Shown here in pieces: positions 56,455 to 64,000 of a DNA stretch of 64,000 nt; within the stretch, counting starts at the first letter, position 1; each line of letters opens with the position of its first letter. The DNA is from Rummeliibacillus suwonensis (GTDB lineage: Bacteria > Bacillota > Bacilli > Bacillales_A > Planococcaceae). The stretch spans positions 2,231,078 to 2,295,077 of the forward strand of contig NZ_VCBL01000001.1 in NCBI RefSeq assembly GCF_007896435.1. The letters run 5' to 3'. The notes beneath the pieces were generated by a model, which did not search any database, was not told where the DNA came from, and saw only the letters and a list, made by a program, of their open reading frames with translations. Both the position numbers and the translations under genes were made by a program.

Positions 56455-56600
56455 TCAACCAACACCCAGTGGAGACTTCCTTAATCCCCACTGGGTGTTG
56501 GTTGAACCAGTCAGATTGCTATAGGCAGTTGTTCTCTCACCTTTCCTCCTGTTTTGCGGAAGGATTGCGATGTAAGAACATATTGCCTGTTCAAGCAGGG
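56455..56600 (+). repeat. Decayed structured repeat (copy 6)
   Basis: CCAACACCCAGTGGAGACTT with CCCACTGGGTGTTGG makes a strong hairpin 1 with a changed but still complementary stem; GAACCAGTCAGATTGCTATA replaces the linker, and TTGCCTGTTCAAGCAGG marks the end. Compensatory change in the stem is of interest. Confidence 0.6.
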
Positions 56601-56604
56601 CAAA

Positions 56605-58926
56605 TTATTTGCCGATCAAAACTTCTCTAGGCTTGCTCTTTTCAGCCGGCCCTACAATTCCTCTTTCTTCCATTTGATCCATGATACGAGCAGCCCTAGC
56701 GTAACCTATTTTTAGCTTTCTTTGAAGAAATGACACCGATGCGGTATCTTGAGCTGAAACCAATTGTACGGCTTCTTCATAAAGTTCATCTGTATCATCT
56801 AAATTTGGAATTTCTTCCTCATCAGTTGGGATCATTTCTTCTTGGTATTGCGCTTTTTGTTGTGCTATAACAAAATCGACAATCTTCTCCACCTCGTGAT
56901 CTGAAACAAATGCTCCCTGTACACGTACGGGTTTTGATTCACCCGCAGGTAAAAAGAGCATATCGCCTCTTCCAAGCAAACGTTCAGCACCACTCATATC
57001 TAGTATTGTACGCGAATCAATAGCAGATGATACGGCAAAAGCGATTCTTGACGGGATGTTGGCTTTAATGATCCCTGTAATAACATCAACACTCGGTCTT
57101 TGTGTAGCAATGATCAAGTGTATACCTGCCGCACGGGCCATTTGTGCGAGACGAGTGATCGAATCTTCCACATCACTTGAAGCCACCATCATCAAATCTG
57201 CTAATTCATCTACAATAACTACGATAAATGGCATTTTAGGATGCTTTTCACCGTTTTCTTCATTAAATTTATCGATATGGTCGTTATATCCTTCTATGTT
57301 TCGAGTACCTGTATGGGAAAACAAATCATAGCGTCTTTCCATCTCAGCAACTACTTTTTTCAACGCTTGTGACGCTTTACGTGCATCCGTCACAACAGGT
57401 GCTAGCAAATGAGGGATACCATTATAAACATTCAATTCTACCATTTTCGGGTCAATCATCATCATCTTGACTTCATGTGGTTTTGCTCTCATCAATAGGC
57501 TAATAATAATGCCATTAATACAAACTGATTTACCACTACCCGTTGAACCAGCTACCAGTAAATGTGGCATCTTGTTCAATTTTGCAAGTTTTGCCTCTCC
57601 AGTAATATCTCTTCCTAAACCAATCAATAATTTTTCATCTGGTTTATTGTTTTGTTTCGATTCTAACACTTCACGTAAACTGACTATCGCAACTTCTTTA
57701 TTTGGTACTTCAATTCCTACAGCAGATTTACCTGGAATTGGTGCTTCAATTCGAATATCTTTTGCTGCAAGTGCTAATGCCAAATCATCTTGTAAACCAA
57801 CGATCTTACTAACCTTTACGCCTCGATCAGGCAATACCTCATATTCCGTCACAGCTGGGCCAAGATGTACTTGCGTTACGGCCGCTTTGACACCAAATGA
57901 TTGAAAAGTTTGCTCCAGCTTGCGAGCATTCCCTTGGATTAGCTCAAACTCACCACTTTGGTCAGTATGCGGTGGTAATTTCAAATTATTCATAGACGGT
58001 AATTGATATGCCTCATTTTCTACTACATCAGACGTATCGATCGATGGATGATCTATTTCTTGTGGCAAACTTTCATCATGCATGACGGTCAATTCGGGTT
58101 CAGTTCGATCTTGCTGAACTCTTTGTGTAAAGGCAGAAATAATGGGTTCTTTTCTCTCTTCTACTACTGGCTCGATTGCAGTTGCTGCATGATGTTCCTC
58201 ATCGTGAATAGGTAATTCTGAATCCGCTTTTTTTCTATTTTTACGAGTGTTTTCTTTTTTCTTTTTAGCTTCCTTTCGCCGACTAGAAGTACCTGAATGA
58301 CCTTTTATTTGTAAAACGGTATTCTTGATAATCGGCCATTTACTGACTAAATATGGCAACAGTGCTTTCCCGGAAATTAACACGATCCCGATTAGTACCA
58401 TTAACCACCCGGCTATATTTGCCCCTGCAGAGTCGAATAAGGCATAAAAACAGGCGAATAGTAACGCACCTATCATTCCTCCGCCTAATGCATGACTATG
58501 CTCTTTAATGCCTCCACTTGTCACTAAAATTCGCCAAGTTTCTTTTAAAACAGAATTACTCTGTACGGCATTTCCTTCATACAATTGTTCAAACAGTGCA
58601 ATATGGCTAAATAAAGTTAGTCCACCAGTAATCAACAAACTACCTATGATTAAACGATGTCTTAAATTTGGCACAGTTCTTTTTAACATTAATAATAATG
58701 CGCTTACTACCAATAAAAATGGAACAATGACTGCCCAGTTTCCAAATAAAAATAGGGATAAGGCTTGTAGTAATCTTCCCACAATGCCATATTCAAAAAA
58801 TATGATGATCGCAAATCCAATCAAAATTAAACCAACAATTTCATACATCAACTTTGGCGAATCTTTTTTTGTCTTTGATGTCGAAGTTTTTTTTGACTTA
58901 GCTGTCCCCTTTTTGGCTGTTGTCAT
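56605..58926 (-). CDS. spoIIIE: DNA translocase SpoIIIE/FtsK
   Basis: 773 residues. About four N-terminal membrane spans (within 25-190), a charged linker, then the RecA-like motor with [17 protein letters not shown] (Walker A), [15 protein letters not shown] (Walker B) and the C-terminal gamma winged-helix ([29 protein letters not shown]) that reads orienting DNA sequences. Pumps the chromosome into the forespore. Position next to ymfC marks it as the SpoIIIE orthologue rather than SftA. tepA and ylzJ, upstream in B. subtilis, are absent. Confidence 0.95.
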   Translation of the reverse strand: MTTAKKGTAKSKKTSTSKTKKDSPKLMYEIVGLILIGFAIIIFFEYGIVGRLLQALSLFLFGNWAVIVPFLLVVSALLLMLKRTVPNLRHRLIIGSLLITGGLTLFSHIALFEQLYEGNAVQSNSVLKETWRILVTSGGIKEHSHALGGGMIGALLFACFYALFDSAGANIAGWLMVLIGIVLISGKALLPYLVSKWPIIKNTVLQIKGHSGTSSRRKEAKKKKENTRKNRKKADSELPIHDEEHHAATAIEPVVEERKEPIISAFTQRVQQDRTEPELTVMHDESLPQEIDHPSIDTSDVVENEAYQLPSMNNLKLPPHTDQSGEFELIQGNARKLEQTFQSFGVKAAVTQVHLGPAVTEYEVLPDRGVKVSKIVGLQDDLALALAAKDIRIEAPIPGKSAVGIEVPNKEVAIVSLREVLESKQNNKPDEKLLIGLGRDITGEAKLAKLNKMPHLLVAGSTGSGKSVCINGIIISLLMRAKPHEVKMMMIDPKMVELNVYNGIPHLLAPVVTDARKASQALKKVVAEMERRYDLFSHTGTRNIEGYNDHIDKFNEENGEKHPKMPFIVVIVDELADLMMVASSDVEDSITRLAQMARAAGIHLIIATQRPSVDVITGIIKANIPSRIAFAVSSAIDSRTILDMSGAERLLGRGDMLFLPAGESKPVRVQGAFVSDHEVEKIVDFVIAQQKAQYQEEMIPTDEEEIPNLDDTDELYEEAVQLVSAQDTASVSFLQRKLKIGYARAARIMDQMEERGIVGPAEKSKPREVLIGK

Positions 58927-58966
58927 GCCTCCACCTACTTTCTTTCATCCATTATGTATTAAAGGA

Positions 58967-59009
58967 AAAAGGATTTCCTACCATAAGAGAGGTTAGGAAA
59001 TCCTTTTTG
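58967..59009 (-). terminator. rnjB terminator
   Basis: Perfect 15-bp stem AAAAAGGATTTCCTA (58967-58981) / TAGGAAATCCTTTTT (58995-59009), 12 bp past the rnjB stop. Confidence 0.92.
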
Positions 59010-59021
59010 TTCGCTTACATA

Positions 59022-60689
59022 TTAATATTCCATAATAATCGGGATAATCATTGGTCTGCGCTTTGTTTGTTGGAATAAATACGAATTAAGCGTGTCACGG
59101 ATTTCTTGTTTTATATTTGTCCATTCATATGAGCCTTTATTCACATATTTTTCGACAACTTCTTTTACTAAATTAGAGGCTTCACTTAATAACTCTTCAG
59201 ATTCTCTTACATATACAAATCCACGAGATAAAATTTCCGGACCTGAAGCAATTTTCTTCAATTGACGGTTAATGGTCACAACGACGATGAAAATGCCATC
59301 TTGACTAAGTAATTTACGATCACGTAAAACAATATTGCCGACATCTCCAACACCTATACCATCAATAAGGATATTTCCTGCGGTTACCCGTCCACTCATA
59401 CGCATTTTGCCATCTTTATATTCGACGATGTCCCCTTTATCGGCAATAAAGATTTGAGACTTAGACAAACCTGTTTGTTGTGCCAATTTGGAGTGTGCGA
59501 TAAGCATACGATATTCCCCTTGAATAGGGATAAAATATTTTGGTTTCATAAGATTCAACATCAATTTCAAATCTTCTTGAGCACCATGTCCTGATACATG
59601 AACCTTTGTATCTGCTGATAAAACTTTTGCCCCTAATTTAGCGAGACTATTCATCGCATCTGCAATTTGAAGTTCCATACCTGGTGACGGTGTAAATGTT
59701 ATTAAAACAGTATCTGTAGACTTAATACGGATATCACGGTGGTGTTTGCGGATAATTTTTTCTAATCCTTCTAGTGGTTCACCTTGGTTACCAGTAATAA
59801 TCGCTACAATTTCTTCATCTGGATAGTCATTTATTTTATTGCTAGGGATCACTTGCTCTGAATCTACAGAAAGATACCCTAAACGCATACCGATTTCAAA
59901 TACATGCTCTAAACTGCGGCCGACAACCGCGATTTTTCGACCTGCAGCTGACGCTTGGTCAAATACTTGTTGAATCCGAATAAAGTTCGATGCATAAAGT
60001 GCAACCAAAATTCTTCCTTCAGCTTGATGGAATGTTTTGGCTAACCTTTCACGTACAACATTTTCAGGTATAGTATATCCTGGTCGTTCAGCTTCCGTAG
60101 AATCAGACATCAAGATAAATACGCCTTCTTCGCCTAAATTAGCCATTTTCGCAATGTCTGGCTTGTATTTTCCTTGAGCTGATTGGTCGAATTTAAACTC
60201 ACCAGTGTGGACAATAGCACCTTCTGAAGTATGGAAAGCAATACCTAATGAATCTGGAATACTATGAGTCGTATGGAAAAACGTCACATAGGTCGATTGG
60301 AAATTCATACGACTCTTGCTTGTCACTTCAAAAAATTTAACAGGATATGGTGCAGGTAAATCTTTTAAATGCTCTTTTGCTAATGCAATGGTTAATTTAG
60401 AGCCATAAACTGGCGCGTTTACTTTTTGCAAAAGAAATGCTACTGAACCAATCGCATCTTCATGTCCATGTGTTAGAAAAATTCCTTTCACACGGGATTT
60501 GTTTTCCTCCAAGTATGTCATGTCAGGAATAACGTAATCTATTCCTAACATTTCATCCTCGGGAAACATAAGTCCACTATCAACGACAAATAGCTCCTCA
60601 TCGATTTCAACGACATACATAGCTTTGCCGATTTCACTAACGCCACCTAGTGGAATGACGCGAATAACTTCATTTTTTGTTTTTACCAC
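59022..60689 (-). CDS. rnjB: Ribonuclease J2
   Basis: 555 residues from GTG 60689 (AGGAGG 7 nt upstream), exactly the length recalled for B. subtilis RnjB. Metallo-beta-lactamase, beta-CASP and C-terminal domains; VHVSGHGAQEDLK and PKYFIPIQGEYRML are intact. The zinc motif reads THGHEDAIG: the last histidine of HxHxDH is alanine, consistent with the weak J2 paralogue that partners J1. Located after dapA as in B. subtilis. The longer frame to 60782 overlaps the dapA terminator. Confidence 0.93.
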   Translation of the reverse strand: MVKTKNEVIRVIPLGGVSEIGKAMYVVEIDEELFVVDSGLMFPEDEMLGIDYVIPDMTYLEENKSRVKGIFLTHGHEDAIGSVAFLLQKVNAPVYGSKLTIALAKEHLKDLPAPYPVKFFEVTSKSRMNFQSTYVTFFHTTHSIPDSLGIAFHTSEGAIVHTGEFKFDQSAQGKYKPDIAKMANLGEEGVFILMSDSTEAERPGYTIPENVVRERLAKTFHQAEGRILVALYASNFIRIQQVFDQASAAGRKIAVVGRSLEHVFEIGMRLGYLSVDSEQVIPSNKINDYPDEEIVAIITGNQGEPLEGLEKIIRKHHRDIRIKSTDTVLITFTPSPGMELQIADAMNSLAKLGAKVLSADTKVHVSGHGAQEDLKLMLNLMKPKYFIPIQGEYRMLIAHSKLAQQTGLSKSQIFIADKGDIVEYKDGKMRMSGRVTAGNILIDGIGVGDVGNIVLRDRKLLSQDGIFIVVVTINRQLKKIASGPEILSRGFVYVRESEELLSEASNLVKEVVEKYVNKGSYEWTNIKQEIRDTLNSYLFQQTKRRPMIIPIIMEY

Positions 60690-60772
60690 TTGTTTTCCTC
60701 CTAAAATAATCCCGAACACAAACCACTTACTCCCATTATATAGATAGTTGTGAGTTTTCACAAACAAAAAAA

Positions 60773-60795
60773 GAATGGGCAAACGTTACCCATTC
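60773..60795 (-). terminator. dapA terminator
   Basis: GAATGGG (60773-60779) pairs with CCCATTC (60789-60795); T-run on the minus strand, directly after dapA. Confidence 0.85.
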
Positions 60796-60804
60796 AAAAA
60801 GTTT

Positions 60805-61689
60805 TCAAATTTGCTTTTTTTCGTATTCTTGCCATACATCATCGAATGCTGATTTTTCTTCATCTGTCAGCAATGTAATGGGGGATCTAACATATTCCGA
60901 GCCAATCCCCAATTTCGTTAATGCGTATTTGACAGTTGAAGGATTAGGTGTTGCAAATAACGCACGAATTAATGGTAATAATGCTTGATGAATGGAAGCG
61001 GCCTCCTCATGACGACCTTCTTTAAACGCTTTGACCATTTTTTGCATATCATTACCGACCACATGTGCAGCAACTGAAACAACACCTGCACCGCCGATCG
61101 AAAGCAGTGGTAACGTCAAGCCGTCATCCCCCGAATATACTGTAAAACCATCGGGAGCCCCAGCTAGTATTTCCGTCATTTGATCTAAGTTCCCACTTGC
61201 TTCTTTTACAATCCGGATATTCGGAATTTTACTAAGTTGTAAAACGGTTTGTGGTTGGATATTTACAATCGAACGCCCCGGAATATTATACAACATGATC
61301 GGCAATGTAGTTGACTGCGCAATTGCTGCAAAATGCTCATACATACCACGTTGGCTCGGTTTGTTGTAATAAGGTGCAACTAACATAATTCCGTCAGCAC
61401 CAGCAACTTCTGCTTCATTTGTTAAATCAATGGATGCTTGTGTATTATTGCTGCCTGTTCCTGCAATCACTGTAACTCTATTATGAACTGTTTTAACAAC
61501 AAAACGGATGAGAGCTACTTTTTCATCATGTGATAATGTAGGTGACTCACCTGTAGTACCACAGACTACTATTGAATCTGTTCCGTTTGCGATTAAATGT
61601 TCAACAACATCTGAAACCATCTCAAAATGAATGGATCCATCTTCACGGAACGGTGTAATCATCGCAGTAGCAATACTACCAATATTCAC
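60805..61689 (-). CDS. dapA: 4-hydroxy-tetrahydrodipicolinate synthase
   Basis: 294 residues, TIM barrel. CGTTGESPTL near the N-terminus, catalytic Tyr in LYNIPGRS, Schiff-base Lys in RIVKEASGNLDQM. Condenses aspartate semialdehyde with pyruvate; its product feeds both lysine/diaminopimelate and, through DpaAB, spore dipicolinate. 13 bp after asd; the usual dapG (aspartokinase I) between them in B. subtilis is missing. Confidence 0.97.
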   Translation of the reverse strand: MNIGSIATAMITPFREDGSIHFEMVSDVVEHLIANGTDSIVVCGTTGESPTLSHDEKVALIRFVVKTVHNRVTVIAGTGSNNTQASIDLTNEAEVAGADGIMLVAPYYNKPSQRGMYEHFAAIAQSTTLPIMLYNIPGRSIVNIQPQTVLQLSKIPNIRIVKEASGNLDQMTEILAGAPDGFTVYSGDDGLTLPLLSIGGAGVVSVAAHVVGNDMQKMVKAFKEGRHEEAASIHQALLPLIRALFATPNPSTVKYALTKLGIGSEYVRSPITLLTDEEKSAFDDVWQEYEKKQI

Positions 61690-61702
61690 TTATTCTGCCT
61701 CC

Positions 61703-62743
61703 TTAGATTAATCCGTCTTCAATCATTCTTTCGGCAATTTGAATAGAGTTTAATGCTGCACCTTTTAATAAATTATCTGAAACAACCCATAGATGGAACG
61801 CATTATCTTTTGCTAAATCTTTGCGAATACGTCCTACAAATACTTCATCTTCGCCTTCAGTATAAATAGGCATTGGATATTCTTGAGCTGTTATATCATC
61901 TTGCACGATAACGCCAGGTGCTTGTTGTAAGACTTTTTTAATATCTTCAACTGTAACACCAGCTTGATCTATTTCGATATAAACAGATTCAGAATGCCCT
62001 GCCACTACTGGTACACGTACACAAGTTGCAGCAACAGGGAAATCTGGCGCATGCATGATTTTTTTCGTTTCATTGATCATTTTCATCTCTTCATATGTGA
62101 AACCATTTTCTGTGAACACATCAATTTGTGGAATGACATTACGAGCGATTGGATAATGTTTTTTATCCCCTTTTACAGGTAAAATATGTGCTTCTACATC
62201 TTTTGGATGATCAAATTGTAAGCTTTGTTCTTTTAATTCATTGATTGCACTTATCCCTGATCCTGACACGGCTTGATATGTAGAAACGATTAAGTTATTC
62301 AACCCAAATGCTTGGCGGATTGGTTCTAATGCTGCAACCATTTGAATAGTTGAACAGTTTGGATTTGCAATAATTCCTTTGTGTTTTGCTATATCTTGTG
62401 GATTTACTTCTGGAACAACTAAAGGAACCTCTGGATCCATACGGAATGCACTTGTATTATCAATCACAACTGCGCCACGTTCTGCTGCAGCTGGTGCTAA
62501 CGCTTTAGAAACTGAACCTCCTGCGCTAAATAATGCAATATCTACTCCTTCAAAAGCCTCTGGAGTAGCCTCTTCTATCGTGTATGTTTGACCATTAAAT
62601 GTAATGTCTTTGCCAGCGGAACGTTTTGAAGCGAGTAGCTTTAGTTTTCCAACCGGAAATTCACGCTTTGCAAGCTGCTCCATCATCTTTGTTCCTACTG
62701 CTCCTGTAGCGCCTACTACTGCTACTGTATATTCTTTAGTCAT
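61703..62743 (-). CDS. asd: Aspartate-semialdehyde dehydrogenase
   Basis: 346 residues. NADP motif [11 protein letters not shown], catalytic Cys in [11 protein letters not shown], His in [12 protein letters not shown]. Reduces aspartyl phosphate to aspartate semialdehyde, the DapA substrate. ATG 62743 is 7 nt from AGGAGAG; an adjacent ATG at 62746 is also possible. Confidence 0.96.
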   Translation of the reverse strand: MTKEYTVAVVGATGAVGTKMMEQLAKREFPVGKLKLLASKRSAGKDITFNGQTYTIEEATPEAFEGVDIALFSAGGSVSKALAPAAAERGAVVIDNTSAFRMDPEVPLVVPEVNPQDIAKHKGIIANPNCSTIQMVAALEPIRQAFGLNNLIVSTYQAVSGSGISAINELKEQSLQFDHPKDVEAHILPVKGDKKHYPIARNVIPQIDVFTENGFTYEEMKMINETKKIMHAPDFPVAATCVRVPVVAGHSESVYIEIDQAGVTVEDIKKVLQQAPGVIVQDDITAQEYPMPIYTEGEDEVFVGRIRKDLAKDNAFHLWVVSDNLLKGAALNSIQIAERMIEDGLI

Positions 62744-62822
62744 CATACATCTCTCCTCAACGATTCATTCGATAATGGCGCTATTGTACCATAATTCGCA
62801 AAAAATTCATATAATAATTTCA

Positions 62823-63410
62823 TTATTTAGTATATTGAATCAATAAAGGCTGCAATTGTTTCTTTTCCAAAGCCGCTTCAATTGTAGCTGTTAGCTGCGG
62901 AAAATTAGAAATCAGAGAATTCGGCTTATTGATTGGATCATCTTGCCCAAATGGTATAAAAAAGATATTTTTTGTATTTAATAATTTCATGACATTTACT
63001 CCATTTAAGCCAAGCGCATCATTTGTAGAAATTCCTAAGACGACTGGACTGCCATTACGTAAAGTCGCTTTTGCCGCCATCAATACAGGTGAATCCGTCG
63101 AGGCATTTGCAAATTTACTAATGGAATTGCCTGTCATAGGGGCAATGACCATACAGTCTAATGGATTAGAAGGACCAAAAGGTTCCGCTTCTACTATACT
63201 TTTAATAATTTTATGACCAGCCAATGTTTCAATTTTTTCAGTCCACTCTTCACCCGTACCAAAGCGAGTAGCGGCCGTCAGCACCGAATTTGTTATAATC
63301 GGCACTACTGTTGCCCCTTGCTCAGTTAGAGAGGAAATTTTAGGTATAACATCTGCGTAAGTACAGTGTGAGGCAGTGATGCCAAATCCTATGCGTTTTC
63401 CCTTTAACAT
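62823..63410 (-). CDS. dpaB: Dipicolinate synthase subunit B
   Basis: 195 residues, flavoprotein-like fold (GKRIGFGITASHCTYADVIP; MVIAPMTGNSISKFANASTDSPVLMAAKA). With DpaA makes dipicolinic acid in the mother cell during late sporulation. 1-bp gap after dpaA. Confidence 0.95.
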   Translation of the reverse strand: MLKGKRIGFGITASHCTYADVIPKISSLTEQGATVVPIITNSVLTAATRFGTGEEWTEKIETLAGHKIIKSIVEAEPFGPSNPLDCMVIAPMTGNSISKFANASTDSPVLMAAKATLRNGSPVVLGISTNDALGLNGVNVMKLLNTKNIFFIPFGQDDPINKPNSLISNFPQLTATIEAALEKKQLQPLLIQYTK

Positions 63411-63411
63411 A

Positions 63412-64000
63412 TCATTCCTCCCCTAGTTCATTATTTTTTCGTATAATAATTTGTGCCAGTAAATCAGCTGCATCCTGTGGAAAATACTTTCCAGGCAAGC
63501 CCGGGAGTAAATAATAGCTGAGTTGTTCGTTACTTTTCACATTTAAACAGCCCGGTGCTGATGCCACATCGAATATTTTGGTTTCTTGATCTAAGAGCTG
63601 ATAAAATTCATCCGTAAGCCATTTATTGGGGATTGTATTGATCAAATAATAAGATTCTTTTATATTTTTAGGAATCAGTTGCGAGGCAACATACCCGTAT
63701 GCAATGGCTTCTTGGATTTGACTATTTGAGCGCGCTAATATGTGCACATTTGCCCCTAATTTATGCAGCATATAGGCAAGCATTTTCGCCACTCTTCCAA
63801 ATCCTGTAATATAAAAAGATTTTCCATAAACAGAAGCAGATTCAAGCTCATAAAATGCACATAGCATTCCCTCTGAAGTTAGTCTTGCATTGAGCCAGAT
63901 ATAAGATTCATCCTGTAAATAATAGATGACATGATCTTCTTTTAAAGATCGAAGTTCTTGCTGCAAACTTTGATTGCTTTTCCCAACGAATATGGCCGTA
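63412..64000 (-). CDS. dpaA: Dipicolinate synthase subunit A (N-terminus beyond window)
   Basis: Only the C-terminal about 195 residues are inside; the frame runs off the right edge without a start (upstream codons read TAIFVGKSNQS). NAD(P)-binding motif ITGFGRVAKMLAYMLHKLGANV, then INTIPN and LPGLPGKYFPQDAADLL. Dehydrogenase subunit of the spoVF locus. An apparent TTG start at 63966 is internal, not the real start. Confidence 0.93.
   Translation of the reverse strand, partial: TAIFVGKSNQSLQQELRSLKEDHVIYYLQDESYIWLNARLTSEGMLCAFYELESASVYGKSFYITGFGRVAKMLAYMLHKLGANVHILARSNSQIQEAIAYGYVASQLIPKNIKESYYLINTIPNKWLTDEFYQLLDQETKIFDVASAPGCLNVKSNEQLSYYLLPGLPGKYFPQDAADLLAQIIIRKNNELGEE

Noticed and set aside
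1-64000. CRISPR arrays, rRNA, tRNA and intact insertion sequences
   Set aside because: Looked for regularly spaced repeats, conserved rRNA/tRNA segments and transposase-like proteins; none was found.

Overview
This is a low-GC, Gram-positive, endospore-forming chromosome segment. The gene order closely follows the Bacillus subtilis ymf/ymd/cotE region, and cotE, spoVS, dpaA/dpaB, glnRA and the nearly tRNA/rRNA-free layout point to Bacillales. Protein similarity and the kind of intergenic repeats present suggest the Lysinibacillus/Rummeliibacillus side of the Planococcaceae (Caryophanaceae); this placement is inference. There is no rRNA, tRNA, CRISPR array or intact transposase.

Layout. 1-2.9 kb: truncated HemAT-type oxygen sensor, a large intergenic repeat, two strong hairpins, and a divergent pair of small Xre regulators. 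2.9-6.8 kb: an OpuA glycine-betaine importer (opuAA-AB-AC) with an upstream GntR/RCK_C regulator of the BusR type. 6.9-9.5 kb: LysE-type exporter, MFS efflux pump, DUF2512 membrane protein. 9.6-11.7 kb: an accessory patch with a cold-shock gene and a GvpU-like gene. It is bounded by a decayed duplicate of the glnA 3' end on one side and glnA itself on the other, with phased GTGGTAA repeats just inside each end; this looks like the scar of an integrated element. 11.8-17.2 kb: glnR-glnA, ynbB, hfq, miaA. 17.5-23.8 kb: glpD, mutL, mutS. 24.3-30.2 kb: a gluconate utilisation cluster (gntK, short-type 6-phosphogluconate dehydrogenase, RpiR regulator, gntP) and a HAD phosphatase, lying between mutS and cotE, which are neighbours in B. 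subtilis. 30.9-41.9 kb: cotE, ymcA, miaB, korAB, spoVS, ymdB, rny, recA. 42.3-50 kb: cinA, pgsA, rodZ, ymfK, ymfJ, ymfI, ymfH, ymfF. 50.6-56.3 kb: a Nup-type nucleoside ABC transporter and the GntR regulator ymfC. 56.6-64 kb: spoIIIE/ftsK, RNase J2, dapA, asd, dpaB, and dpaA running off the window end.

From recA to dpaA almost everything is on the minus strand in conserved, often translationally coupled groups (TAATG overlaps for ymfF-ymfH-ymfI and miaB-ymcA). These join sporulation (dipicolinate synthesis, chromosome translocation, coat assembly), RNA decay (RNase Y, RNase J2, RicA), tRNA modification and lysine/diaminopimelate biosynthesis.

The most unusual content is non-coding: a family of structured intergenic repeats of about 155 or 215 bp with GATAAA-type ends (four well preserved copies and several decayed ones), one of which supplies the stop codon of spoVS; the glnA-associated integration scar; and a BusR operator candidate sitting on the opuA promoter.
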